A stretch of DNA of 24,807 bases from BTUB01 sp964392765 (GTDB taxonomy: Bacteria; Babelota; Babeliae; Babelales; Vermiphilaceae): NCBI GenBank assembly GCA_964392765.1, contig CAYMRF010000015.1, forward strand, positions 1-24,807, in the 5' to 3' direction. The position numbers and the translations under genes were made by a program. Under the pieces are notes generated by a model that saw only the letters and a list, made by a program, of their open reading frames with translations, was not told where the DNA came from and ran no database searches. Below are positions 1-7,584 of this stretch, in pieces (the first letter of the stretch is position 1; each line of letters starts with the position of its first letter).

Positions 1-2
1 CG

Positions 3-1589
3 ACCCTTCCAATAGGAACTATTGATGAGTTTATCTATGAAAATAAATCAGGAACTGCAGCCGTTGGCCTCAGCTTGATTGGTCTTGCAACCTATAGCTA
101 TTACCAAATTTGGAAAGAATATCAAAAACTTTGGGGCGATAAGCTTTTTGTATGGTTTGCACGCCTTAAAGGCGGTTCTTACGCTAAAACTGCAGAGAAA
201 TTTGACGAAATTCTACCTACCATTACCTTTGATGATATTATTGGTATGGAGCATGAAAAATCTCTGGTATATCCTCACCTTAAATATATTAAGAATCCAG
301 AAAGCTGGGATGCTAATGAAAGAACTCCGCCAACGGGTATTCTTTTAACGGGTGATACGCGTACGGGTAAAACCTTCTTTGCAAAAGCAATCTGCGGCGA
401 ATTGCACAAGCAAAATCCTGAAAAAGAGATTAAATTCTTATCAATTGATGCGCATGATATTAAAGCTGAAGGTATTGCAACCTGGCTTAAGGTAGCAAAA
501 ATGCTTGCTCCGTGCGTCTTATTCATTGACGAAATCGATCTTCTTAATTTGCAAAGAACCGGTGATCGCACGTTACTTGGTGATTTCTTGAAAGCAATGA
601 GTGGCATCGATGATAAAGATCCAACCAAGCAAGTGATCGTGATTGGTACTACCAACAAGCCAGAAAATATTGATCATGCAATGAGACAATCTGGCCGTTT
701 GGCACTAATAATTCCATTTAGTTATCCAAACTTGAAAGATCGCATTAAGTTCATTGAAAAGCGCTTTGAAAAGTTTGCGATCGATCCAAAATCATTTGAT
801 ATTGATGTGGAACGCTTAGCATATGAAACCAATGGCAAATCATTTGAAGATCTTAAGCTGATGCTTGATACCGCGTTTATCCGTACTGATCTTAAAGGTG
901 AAGCAATTACTCAAGAGCATTTGGAATGGGCCCTTGATACGCAATTGCGAAAAATCATCGATTTAGATACTAAAGAAGTTACTACTGATGAAAAACGCGC
1001 ATTAGCTTCTCACTTTGCCGGTGAAGTATTAACCCATCACATTCTTCAATTACAAGAGAAAGTGGCTAAAGTTACTATTCGCCAAATTGTGATTAAAGCC
1101 AAAGAAGAAGCTACCGGTGATGCGTATAAAACCGACCACAAAAAGCAATCTCATCTTGATAATGGTGGATTATTCACCTATCTAGAGCGTGATTCCTATG
1201 ATATCAAGACCGCAAATGAGCTTGAAAAGAAAGCAAAAACGTTCATTGGTGCGCGTGTTGCTGAACGCATTATAACCGGAACCAGTAGTACCTTACTTGG
1301 CCATAAAAAGAATGAAGCTTTCAACTTAATCAAGACCATTATTGCTGATGGTATTGATTTGAAATCGCTCTCTAAAGAAGGCCAAAATAAGATCAGCGAT
1401 GACACATTAGCAACATTGAAATCGTTTGAAAAAGAGATGGAACAATTGCTCATGCAACATAAGGATGCTTTATTGGCATTGACGCAAGCGCTCCAAGAAA
1501 AACAAACCTTAACGATTAGCGAAATTAATAAGATTATTCAGAGCATTGAAGGAAGTGCAACGCCTGCCGTTGTAGCCACTGCTGCATAA
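3..1589 (+). CDS. FtsH-like AAA+ ATPase with a degenerate M41 peptidase domain (5' end outside window)
   Basis: The reading frame is open back to base 3, so the true start lies upstream and 528 residues are visible. A hydrophobic segment (about residues 19-33) precedes the AAA+ module. Walker A GDTRTGKT is at 351-374, Walker B LFIDEID at 519-539, and an SRH-like GTTNKPENID...SGR follows, so ATP binding and hydrolysis look intact. The region after the AAA lid follows the FtsH M41 layout: a GARVAERIITG helix and a C-terminal ALTQALQEKQTLTISEI tail. The zinc site is broken, however. HExxH reads HFAGE (His codon 1011-1013, Glu codon 1023-1025), and the downstream Asp ligand of the ASND motif aligns with Lys (1305-1307). 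What is seen is an intact ATPase with an altered protease site. The inference is a membrane-bound unfoldase, chaperone or regulator related to FtsH. The fold assignment is confident; the function is not. Confidence 0.85.
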   Translation, partial: TLPIGTIDEFIYENKSGTAAVGLSLIGLATYSYYQIWKEYQKLWGDKLFVWFARLKGGSYAKTAEKFDEILPTITFDDIIGMEHEKSLVYPHLKYIKNPESWDANERTPPTGILLTGDTRTGKTFFAKAICGELHKQNPEKEIKFLSIDAHDIKAEGIATWLKVAKMLAPCVLFIDEIDLLNLQRTGDRTLLGDFLKAMSGIDDKDPTKQVIVIGTTNKPENIDHAMRQSGRLALIIPFSYPNLKDRIKFIEKRFEKFAIDPKSFDIDVERLAYETNGKSFEDLKLMLDTAFIRTDLKGEAITQEHLEWALDTQLRKIIDLDTKEVTTDEKRALASHFAGEVLTHHILQLQEKVAKVTIRQIVIKAKEEATGDAYKTDHKKQSHLDNGGLFTYLERDSYDIKTANELEKKAKTFIGARVAERIITGTSSTLLGHKKNEAFNLIKTIIADGIDLKSLSKEGQNKISDDTLATLKSFEKEMEQLLMQHKDALLALTQALQEKQTLTISEINKIIQSIEGSATPAVVATAA

Positions 1590-1610
1590 TCTACTATCTA
1601 AGTAATTACT

Positions 1611-1645
1611 AAAGTGCCGTGTAAAAAGCGGCACTTTTTTTATTT
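1611..1645 (+). terminator. Rho-independent terminator after the FtsH-like gene
   Basis: A perfect 9-bp stem (AAAGTGCCG at 1611-1619 with CGGCACTTT at 1629-1637) closes a 9-base loop and runs into a T-rich tail. It starts 22 bases past the stop codon. It overlaps the stop codon of the convergent rpiB gene; its minus-strand side lacks a good T tract, so it serves mainly the plus-strand gene. Confidence 0.85.
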
Positions 1646-2092
1646 TAATCCGCCCCACTTATCAATCATTGCAATACGTTTTTGATAACGGTCTCCCAAG
1701 AATTGTGCATTAAGCCACACTATCACCATCTCAACTGCTTGCTCAGGCGTAACATAATCAGCTGCTATTGATAATACATTTGCGTTATCTTCCTCTTTAG
1801 CGCGCGCAGCAGTCTGTTTATCCCAAACTACCGCAGCATAAATCTTATCAAAACGATTGGCTGCAATTGCCATTCCTACTCCACTCCCACACAGTAGAAT
1901 TCCCAAATCCGCCTTTTTAGTAAGCATTGCTTGCACTACTTCAAATGCAAATGGAGGATAATCAGTACGCTCTTTGCTAAAGCATCCTACATCAATCCAT
2001 TCAATAGGTTTAATCTCCAGACTGACGCCCTGCTGAATTACTGCTTTATGCATATACCCGCGATGATCTGATCCGATTGCGATCTTTAACAT
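1640..2092 (-). CDS. rpiB: Ribose-5-phosphate isomerase B (RpiB/LacAB family)
   Basis: Interconverts ribose 5-phosphate and ribulose 5-phosphate in the cytoplasmic pentose phosphate pathway. The 150-residue product matches the family length. It begins with the IAIGSDHRG phosphate/sugar-binding motif, has a DYP motif, and carries the catalytic cysteine in GILLCGSGVGMAIAANRF. The C-terminal GDRYQKRIAMID matches the phosphate-binding Arg-rich tail. I chose the internal ATG at 2090-2092 over an upstream in-frame ATG at 2119, because AAAGGA (2099-2104) sits 6 bases before it and the protein then starts at the usual MLKIAIGSDHRG. The gene converges on the FtsH-like gene and diverges from the permease gene. 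Confidence 0.93.
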   Translation of the reverse strand: MLKIAIGSDHRGYMHKAVIQQGVSLEIKPIEWIDVGCFSKERTDYPPFAFEVVQAMLTKKADLGILLCGSGVGMAIAANRFDKIYAAVVWDKQTAARAKEEDNANVLSIAADYVTPEQAVEMVIVWLNAQFLGDRYQKRIAMIDKWGGLK

Positions 2093-2210
2093 TCTGATTC
2101 CTTTAATTTTTATCGACATTATTCACGATCGTAGAGAGAAATCGTAGTAATTTGCAAGATAATTGAGATAAACTAAACATATTTAAAATCGATGAATAAT
2201 AGGACTTCGC

Positions 2211-3437
2211 ATGAATAAGCTTCCCCTTTTAATCACCTGGCGCTATTTGATGGGCGCTCGAAAAGAAAAAAATATCTCTATCATGGTTGTTATCTGTTTT
2301 TTAGGAATATTTATTGGTGCATTTGCGCTTGCTCTGGTGGCCAGTATTATGAACGGATTTGAAAAAGCTACTCATCAAAAATTGCAAAGCATTCATTCGC
2401 AAATTATAATGCGCTCAATGGGCAATGAGCTTGATGCTGATAAAGTAAGCACGGTCTTGCAAAATGAATTCCCTGAAGTGTTCGCATTTAGTCCGAGCAG
2501 TTATAAGCAGATTATCTTGCAAAAACCTGGTTCTCAAGAAATCACGAATGCCGTAGTATTAAAAGCGATTGTGCCTGAGCTTGAAGAAAAAACGAGTACC
2601 ATTGGCCAAAAGATTGCGGGAGATAAAAAAAACTTACCTGAGCTCGTTACGGGCAATCAAATCATCATCGGCAAAAAACTTGCTGAGTCTTTGGGAATCG
2701 AACACGGTGACATTGTTGATCTGCTTTATATCTCTGCTGACAAAGTTAAGAATCGCAAAATAACGCTGGATAAAAAAGAGGCGGCAGTGAGTGGAATTTT
2801 CTCAACGGGCATTGAAGAGTTTGATAGTAACTTAGTAATTGGCTCTTTTGAATTAATGAAGAATTTATTTGATACCCATGGAGTTACCCAATTTAATATT
2901 CAACTCAAGCAGGGAAACCCAGAAGAAGCAACCATTGCAAAACTTAAAGCGCGCTTTGGGCTTGATGCGTTTTCATGGAAAGAGCTGTACCGCCCCTTAG
3001 TTGCGGCTCTTAAATTAGAAAAATATGCAATGTTTTTCATACTAGCCTTGATCACACTGGTTGCCTGTATGAACATTATCTCACTCATCTTTATGCAGAT
3101 TATTCAAAAGCGGCCAGACATTGCAATTCTCCAATCTATGGGCATGAGTAATCGTAGTATCATTAACTTGTTTATGTTGTTGGGAGTTGGACTGACCGCC
3201 ATAGCCACAATCGCCGGCCTCATTGCTGCATATTTTGCCGGATTAGTTTTAGAAAAATATCCATTCATCACGTTGCCAGACACCTATTACGTTTCCCATT
3301 TGCCAGTGCAAATGGAATGGTATATTTTCGCACTCGTTTTTGTATTGATTATTGGCATGAGTATTATCGCTACATGGATTCCTGCACGCAATATACGCAG
3401 CATTGATGCTGCTCATGTGTTACGTTTTGAGGGATAA
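2211..3437 (+). CDS. LolC/LolE-family ABC transporter permease
   Basis: Predicted inner-membrane subunit of a lipoprotein-releasing (Lol-type) ABC transporter, which hands outer-membrane lipoproteins to a periplasmic carrier. The 408-residue protein has the MacB/LolC/E plan. An N-terminal cytoplasmic start (LITWRYL) leads into TM1 (about 23-48). A large periplasmic domain of about 220 residues follows, and then three C-terminal membrane segments (about 270-300, 318-345, 370-395). The hallmark between TM2 and TM3 is present (KRPDIAILQSMGMSNRSI), as is the WIPARNIRSIDAAHVLRFEG ending. An AGGA ribosome site precedes the ATG. The partner LolD ATPase is not in the window, so whether this is a LolF-like single permease or one of a LolC/E pair cannot be decided. 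Its stop codon abuts the pgk start. Confidence 0.88.
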   Translation: MNKLPLLITWRYLMGARKEKNISIMVVICFLGIFIGAFALALVASIMNGFEKATHQKLQSIHSQIIMRSMGNELDADKVSTVLQNEFPEVFAFSPSSYKQIILQKPGSQEITNAVVLKAIVPELEEKTSTIGQKIAGDKKNLPELVTGNQIIIGKKLAESLGIEHGDIVDLLYISADKVKNRKITLDKKEAAVSGIFSTGIEEFDSNLVIGSFELMKNLFDTHGVTQFNIQLKQGNPEEATIAKLKARFGLDAFSWKELYRPLVAALKLEKYAMFFILALITLVACMNIISLIFMQIIQKRPDIAILQSMGMSNRSIINLFMLLGVGLTAIATIAGLIAAYFAGLVLEKYPFITLPDTYYVSHLPVQMEWYIFALVFVLIIGMSIIATWIPARNIRSIDAAHVLRFEG

Positions 3438-4607
3438 ATGAACGATTTAAAAAGTCTTCTTCCAACTGCAGATCTTAATGGAAAGCGCGTATTATTACGC
3501 GCAGATCTAAACGTACCATTAAGTAATGGCTCTATAGTTTCTGATGCACGGCTGAAAGCAATAATTCCAACTATTAATTTAATTCAAGAAAAAGGCGGCA
3601 AAATCATTCTGATGACTCACATTGGCCGTCCTAAAGATCATGAAGCAACTCTTTCAACTAAAACATTAGTGCCCTGGTTTGCCCAACACGGGTATTCATG
3701 CGTTTTTGAAAACGACATTAATAATGCATATGCTAAAAGTTTTCATGATCCTAAAACCATCCTGCTTCTGGAAAACTTACGCTTTTATGCCGGTGAAAAG
3801 CAAAACGATCCAAGCTTTGCGCAAAGTTTAGCGCGCTTAGGCGATGTTTATGTGAATGATGCATTTGGTAATTTACATCATGCTGATAGTTCAATGATAG
3901 AAGTTCCTAAACTATTTGCCCCGCAAAAGAGAATGTTTGGTCCCTTAATTGAACAAGAGATTAATCACGCAAACAAATTATTAAATAATCCTGAACATCC
4001 ATTCATATGCATTATTGGGGGCAATAAAATTAAAGATAAAATGCCACTTATCACCCACCTCATTGATAAAATTGATACTCTTTTATTATGTCCGGCGCTT
4101 GTTTTTACCTATCTCAAATCAAAAGGCAAATCAGTAGGAAGTTCATTGGTTGATCAAGAATCTTTTGCTGCATGCCAGGAACTTAAAAAACATGCAGAAT
4201 CAAAGATCGTGGTACCCATTGATTATTTAATCAGTAAAAATGGGTTTGAGGGCCCGTATTCGGTAAAAAAACCAGATGAACTCACTAATGGTGATTTTGG
4301 TATTAGTATTGGCCCGGAAACTGAAAAGATGTTTTTCGATATCATCAAAAAATCCAAAACCAGTTTTTATAATGGCCTAATGGGCAGCCTAACAGCCCAA
4401 GAAACCTTGTCTGGAACAAAAGCTATCTTTGAAGCAATGATTGCTTCTCAGGGATACAGCGTAATTGGCGGTGGAGATTCGACCGCAGCAGCAGAAAAAA
4501 TGGGATTGAGCGGAAAAATATCCTATCTTTCAACCGGCGGCGGCGCATTGGTTGCGTATCTCAGCGGTCAAAAACTCCCTGGGTTGAAAATTCTACTTAA
4601 TAAATAG
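3438..4607 (+). CDS. pgk: Phosphoglycerate kinase
   Basis: Transfers the acyl phosphate of 1,3-bisphosphoglycerate to ADP in glycolysis (cytoplasm). The 389-residue length is normal. Substrate-binding motifs appear in order: RADLNVPL, DARLKAIIPTI, THIGRPK, LLENLRFY and DAFGNLHHADSSM in the N-domain; GGNKIKDKMPLI, ISIGPETE, YNGLMG, GGGDSTAAAEKMG and STGGGALVAYLSG in the C-domain. The usual WNGPMG reads YNGLMG, a mild deviation. The ATG directly follows the TAA of the permease gene with GAGGGA as ribosome site, so translation is probably coupled. The last 11 bases overlap the convergent gene at 4597-5118. Confidence 0.96.
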   Translation: MNDLKSLLPTADLNGKRVLLRADLNVPLSNGSIVSDARLKAIIPTINLIQEKGGKIILMTHIGRPKDHEATLSTKTLVPWFAQHGYSCVFENDINNAYAKSFHDPKTILLLENLRFYAGEKQNDPSFAQSLARLGDVYVNDAFGNLHHADSSMIEVPKLFAPQKRMFGPLIEQEINHANKLLNNPEHPFICIIGGNKIKDKMPLITHLIDKIDTLLLCPALVFTYLKSKGKSVGSSLVDQESFAACQELKKHAESKIVVPIDYLISKNGFEGPYSVKKPDELTNGDFGISIGPETEKMFFDIIKKSKTSFYNGLMGSLTAQETLSGTKAIFEAMIASQGYSVIGGGDSTAAAEKMGLSGKISYLSTGGGALVAYLSGQKLPGLKILLNK

Positions 4608-5118
4608 GGCAAAATCCTAATAAACAAGCTCCATTTAAAATCACATCTTGATTCACTGCACAACTTGCGGGCGTTTCATAGACTAGAATACCGTGGTTGT
4701 CATGTTTCATTCGCCATGAACAATACGCCGGCCTTTCTAAACCAAGATATTCTGCAACCAATTTTGATGTGTCAGCATCGCTTCGCTTGGCCCGCGCCAT
4801 ACTGGGCTTCAAAATAGAGCGAACTTTATTGTTAAATGCCGCTTTTTGCATATGGTTAACAAACAATTCAGGCGTTTGCCAACTATCTTTACCATATGCT
4901 TCCTCGGCAGAAAACCCGGCAATTCCCTTGAGACAATCAAAATCTGGATTGTCTACCACGTAGGCAGCTTTACTAAAATCAAAGCAATTAGCATTACATA
5001 AATCATGCAATAAAAAAGCACTGGTATTTTCAGTGCCGTGTAATGATAACAGTTTTTGTGGGAGTGTGCTTAAATGATTGAGTATGGCATGCTTTTTGAG
5101 CATTTCTGAGCGCTCCAT
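4597..5118 (-). CDS. Hypothetical cytoplasmic protein
   Basis: A 173-residue protein of no family I recognise. It has no signal peptide or membrane segment. It is rather rich in Cys, Trp and Asn and ends in CLLGFCPIY. Motif-like stretches include LLHDLCNANCFDF, GIAGFSAEEAYGKDSW and an acidic/basic centre, RAKRSDADTSK. An AAGGG site about 8 bases before the ATG at 5116-5118 supports this start; a second ATG 15 bases in is possible. The reading frame fills the whole space between pgk and the next promoter and overlaps pgk tail-to-tail, which argues for a real gene. Function unknown. Confidence 0.7.
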   Translation of the reverse strand: MERSEMLKKHAILNHLSTLPQKLLSLHGTENTSAFLLHDLCNANCFDFSKAAYVVDNPDFDCLKGIAGFSAEEAYGKDSWQTPELFVNHMQKAAFNNKVRSILKPSMARAKRSDADTSKLVAEYLGLERPAYCSWRMKHDNHGILVYETPASCAVNQDVILNGACLLGFCPIY

Positions 5119-5257
5119 AGATAGCCCTTCTCATTTTAAATTAGACGATACTTCATACTATTTCCTTTTCTTTATGACCATACCTTGTTTATCGGCCAAC
5201 ATCAACACCATAAAAAAAATAGTTCATTTATCCGATTGTGACTGCTAAAAAATCCCT

Positions 5258-5285
5258 TTGACGGTCTGGGTAATATTTTTATAGA
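5258..5285 (+). promoter_or_regulatory. Candidate sigma70-type promoter for the 5329-7242 gene run
   Basis: TTGACG (5258-5263) and TATAGA (5280-5285) are spaced by 16 bases and lie 43 bases before the ATG of the exported kinase-like gene. The match is good in the -35 box and moderate in the -10 box. It is the only plausible promoter I see in the 5119-5328 intergenic region, which otherwise holds nothing recognisable. Confidence 0.45.
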
Positions 5286-5328
5286 CTGCTTCTGTTCAAA
5301 TTTTATAACTTTCTTGATTTAGAAATAT

Positions 5329-6444
5329 ATGAGAAAAAATATAATCATTGCTTTTATTGGCAGCTTTTTACTTCATTCGCCCGCCACTGGGCGCAGTATT
5401 TACCGGCCCGTCGATCCTCTCATGCCCGAAATTAGCGTGAAATGGGTGGGAGATCGCAACGAATATCTTCTAAAAAAATATCATTTGGAAGAATATGCGC
5501 TTTTTAGGATCTTTGATAAAGAGTTCTTTATGCAACACATTTTGCCCGATAAGCCAATTGTATTTCGGTATGATTCAAAAAAAACCGTTTCTCGAAAAGA
5601 GTTAACCGATCTCATTGACGAGTTAATACTAGAAATAAAGCAAGGCAAACATTCATTTACCCATTTCACAATATTACAATCGAAAGATTACAATTATAAA
5701 AAAGGAAACGGACTTTTAATCGTTAAATTTAATGATTATCCCTTTGTAGTTAAACTTTTTGTTGAAACTCCTGATAGTTTCGTGAGCCCTTTTGATAAGG
5801 GATTAGAGCCGATCTTTTTTTTCTTTATGGCGGGAGGGGTTAATCGCCATCTGACTGGATTTACACGTCTTAAAAACAGAGAGATTATTCAAAACAGACT
5901 GGCGCAATCGCCTTGGGCTCATGATATTGATATTCCCCGCAAATGGCATTGGGTTCCTCAAAATACGCGCTGGATAGAAATTAAAGGCAAAAATATTGGT
6001 AATATCAAAGAACGTTCAATCCAATTTCCCGGTACTTATTGCATTATCGCCGATGCCATTGAAGCGGAAAGAAATCTCTCGCTCTTAGATGCACGCGATA
6101 AAAAGCGAGCGATGGACCTCTGCAATTATCTTGATATTTGGATCGATCCCCATATGAAAAATTTTATGATTGAAAAAGGAAGTGGAAAATTTGTAATCGT
6201 AGACACTGAACATTTTCCCAGCGTGGTTGGCCTACGTGAAAAAATAAGCTTTAGCAGTTATAGCGATTGGTATCTCTATTTAGCCGGCAAATGTTGGCGT
6301 AACGCATTTATGCAAAATAAACATGAACGGCGCAACCCAATAAAGCCGATTCCGGAAATGAGTTTAGTTGATTTTAATCTTATGCAAACAAGGAATAATC
6401 ATGAACAAATGGTTCTTACTTCTGGCAGCAACAAGTCTTCTTAA
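5329..6444 (+). CDS. Exported protein with a divergent protein-kinase-like core
   Basis: The 371-residue product starts with a signal peptide (IIIAFIGSFLLHSPATG, cleavage near residue 20-22). Residues 128-294 hold a pattern that resembles the eukaryotic-like/aminoglycoside kinase fold: a beta3-like lysine in FVVKLF (K142), a catalytic-loop-like WIDPHMKNFMI (D273 and N278, five apart as in HRDxxxxN), and FVIVDTEHF (D292), 14 residues on, at the place of DFG. What is seen is this spacing. The kinase assignment is inference: there is no clear Gly-rich loop, HRD reads WID, and DFG reads DTE. No Shine-Dalgarno is obvious before the ATG. The end overlaps the next gene by 44 bases, so the three genes are probably co-transcribed. 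It may be an exported effector or pseudokinase. Confidence 0.6.
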   Translation: MRKNIIIAFIGSFLLHSPATGRSIYRPVDPLMPEISVKWVGDRNEYLLKKYHLEEYALFRIFDKEFFMQHILPDKPIVFRYDSKKTVSRKELTDLIDELILEIKQGKHSFTHFTILQSKDYNYKKGNGLLIVKFNDYPFVVKLFVETPDSFVSPFDKGLEPIFFFFMAGGVNRHLTGFTRLKNREIIQNRLAQSPWAHDIDIPRKWHWVPQNTRWIEIKGKNIGNIKERSIQFPGTYCIIADAIEAERNLSLLDARDKKRAMDLCNYLDIWIDPHMKNFMIEKGSGKFVIVDTEHFPSVVGLREKISFSSYSDWYLYLAGKCWRNAFMQNKHERRNPIKPIPEMSLVDFNLMQTRNNHEQMVLTSGSNKSS

Positions 6445-6838
6445 TTTCTCTGCTCAGGCATGTTGTATAAAGTTTTTTAGCAAACCAGAACCTGAAGAAA
6501 TAAAAGAAAATTCCCCGGAGCCAACAATGTGCAAGCCCCTTTCAATTACTATTAAACGAAGTGAAGGCACATGGAAATCCTTCAGCAGAGAAATCGCAGA
6601 AAACTCTCATCAAGACTGGGTTTATACGATAGAAGTTAATAAAAACAATTGCATTAGAGTAGAAGATAAAGAAGTATCAGGCGTACCAATAAACTTATTA
6701 AAAGACCAAATACGCTGGGAACATTCTTGGAATATTCATAGTAATGCTACCGGAAACGCACTTTTGAGATTAACACTTCTCAGCCAAGAGAGTAAAATAA
6801 TCAAACAACAATTGGTCGATGTAACCGTTATTGATTAG
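6401..6838 (+). CDS. Small exported protein, chagasin-like (I42) candidate, copy 1
   Basis: The 145-residue product begins with a signal peptide (MNKWFLLLAATSLLNFSAQA, then CC). The start at 6401 is set by AAGGA (6390-6394), although the frame opens upstream at 6368; it lies inside the end of the preceding gene. The mature part is related to the next gene product: both share R..W near the start, a DW(V/T)xTI strand, an N-C-I motif, a W-x-I-x-S strand, G-x-A-x-L-x-L and a final QLxxVTVxD. This beta-rich Trp/Gly pattern resembles chagasin-type cysteine-protease inhibitors (MEROPS I42), but the NPTTGY loop is not clear. The inhibitor role is only a suggestion. Confidence 0.7.
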   Translation: MNKWFLLLAATSLLNFSAQACCIKFFSKPEPEEIKENSPEPTMCKPLSITIKRSEGTWKSFSREIAENSHQDWVYTIEVNKNNCIRVEDKEVSGVPINLLKDQIRWEHSWNIHSNATGNALLRLTLLSQESKIIKQQLVDVTVID

Positions 6839-6849
6839 GGAAAAAAGAT

Positions 6850-7242
6850 ATGCGTTTAAGTTTATTTTTTGTAGCCTTTGTGACTCTTTATTCTTCCAAC
6901 TCCCAGGCAATGTGTTTTCCCTGCTGCGATTCAGATGAAGAAGCAGCGCCAATCTTAGAAAAAAATCAAAATCATATTATTATTCAACGCCATGAACGTG
7001 CATGGCACACAATCCACAAAGATAAAAATTGCTTTGATTGGACCTGCACAATAAAGGATAATCCAACTAATTGCATAGAAATAGCAGACGAAGGTGTAGC
7101 TGATTTCACTGATTTTTCACACACTGATCGTACGTGGCGGATTAAAAGCACTAAACCAGGAGCTGCAGTATTGAAATTAAAGCGCACCAAGAAAAATAAA
7201 ATTGTTGAAGAGCAATTGATTTATGTAACCGTCAAAGATTAA
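6850..7242 (+). CDS. Small exported protein, chagasin-like (I42) candidate, copy 2
   Basis: The 130-residue tandem paralogue of the preceding gene begins 11 bases after its stop, with AGGG as ribosome site. A signal peptide (MRLSLFFVAFVTLYSSNSQA) is followed by a Cys-rich start (MCFPCCDSDEE). The body has DWTCTI, NPTNCIEI, RTWRIKSTKPGAAVLKLKR and EEQLIYVTVKD. The WRIKSTKPGAAVLKLK strand pair is close in feel to the C-terminal half of chagasin-family inhibitors. The exported location next to a kinase-like exported protein, and the many exported cysteine peptidases in this window (C39-like, NlpC/P60, C11), make an inhibitor plausible but unproven. Its stop codon overlaps that of the convergent gene at 7239. 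Confidence 0.7.
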   Translation: MRLSLFFVAFVTLYSSNSQAMCFPCCDSDEEAAPILEKNQNHIIIQRHERAWHTIHKDKNCFDWTCTIKDNPTNCIEIADEGVADFTDFSHTDRTWRIKSTKPGAAVLKLKRTKKNKIVEEQLIYVTVKD

Positions 7243-7511
7243 TCGAGCCAAATTAACTCCGGCCGAGGGCCAATTTCACCACGCTCTAGCCACGCAGCGT
7301 GTGCCTTCTTATACCGTTCATACATTTGCTTATTTTTCATGGTTATGCCGGGCTTAAGATAATGAGGAGATGCAACCTTTTTGGCAGGATGGCTCATTAA
7401 GAAAACTTCTGTTTCTTCAGTTACGACAACCGGTTGCGCAGATCGTTTCATAGCGCTTACATTAAAACATATCGCCAACAATAATATGAATTGATAAAAG
7501 ATAATCTTCAT
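7239..7511 (-). CDS. Small exported protein of unknown function
   Basis: A 90-residue product with a clear signal peptide (IIFYQFILLLAICFNVSA). The short mature region is basic and Pro-rich, with KKVASPHYLKPG and a terminal ERGEIGPRPELIWLD. An AGGGGG ribosome site 5 bases before the ATG is among the strongest in the window and supports expression. It converges on the small exported protein gene, sharing four bases. I do not recognise the family. Confidence 0.68.
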   Translation of the reverse strand: MKIIFYQFILLLAICFNVSAMKRSAQPVVVTEETEVFLMSHPAKKVASPHYLKPGITMKNKQMYERYKKAHAAWLERGEIGPRPELIWLD

Positions 7512-7584
7512 TTTTTCCCCCTAAGAATTTATCTCTTTAGCTATTGATTAATGATATCACATCGAAAGCAAGAAAATGAATAGA

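Noticed and set aside
1196..1453. Antisense open frames inside the FtsH-like gene and similar ones across the window
   Set aside because: They lie opposite clearly conserved coding sequence, lack ribosome sites and show no recognisable protein pattern.
2163..2189. Promoter for the LolC/E-type gene (TTGAGA ... TAAAAT)
   Set aside because: The spacing is only 15 bases and the -10 match is weak in a region where A/T-rich hexamers are frequent.
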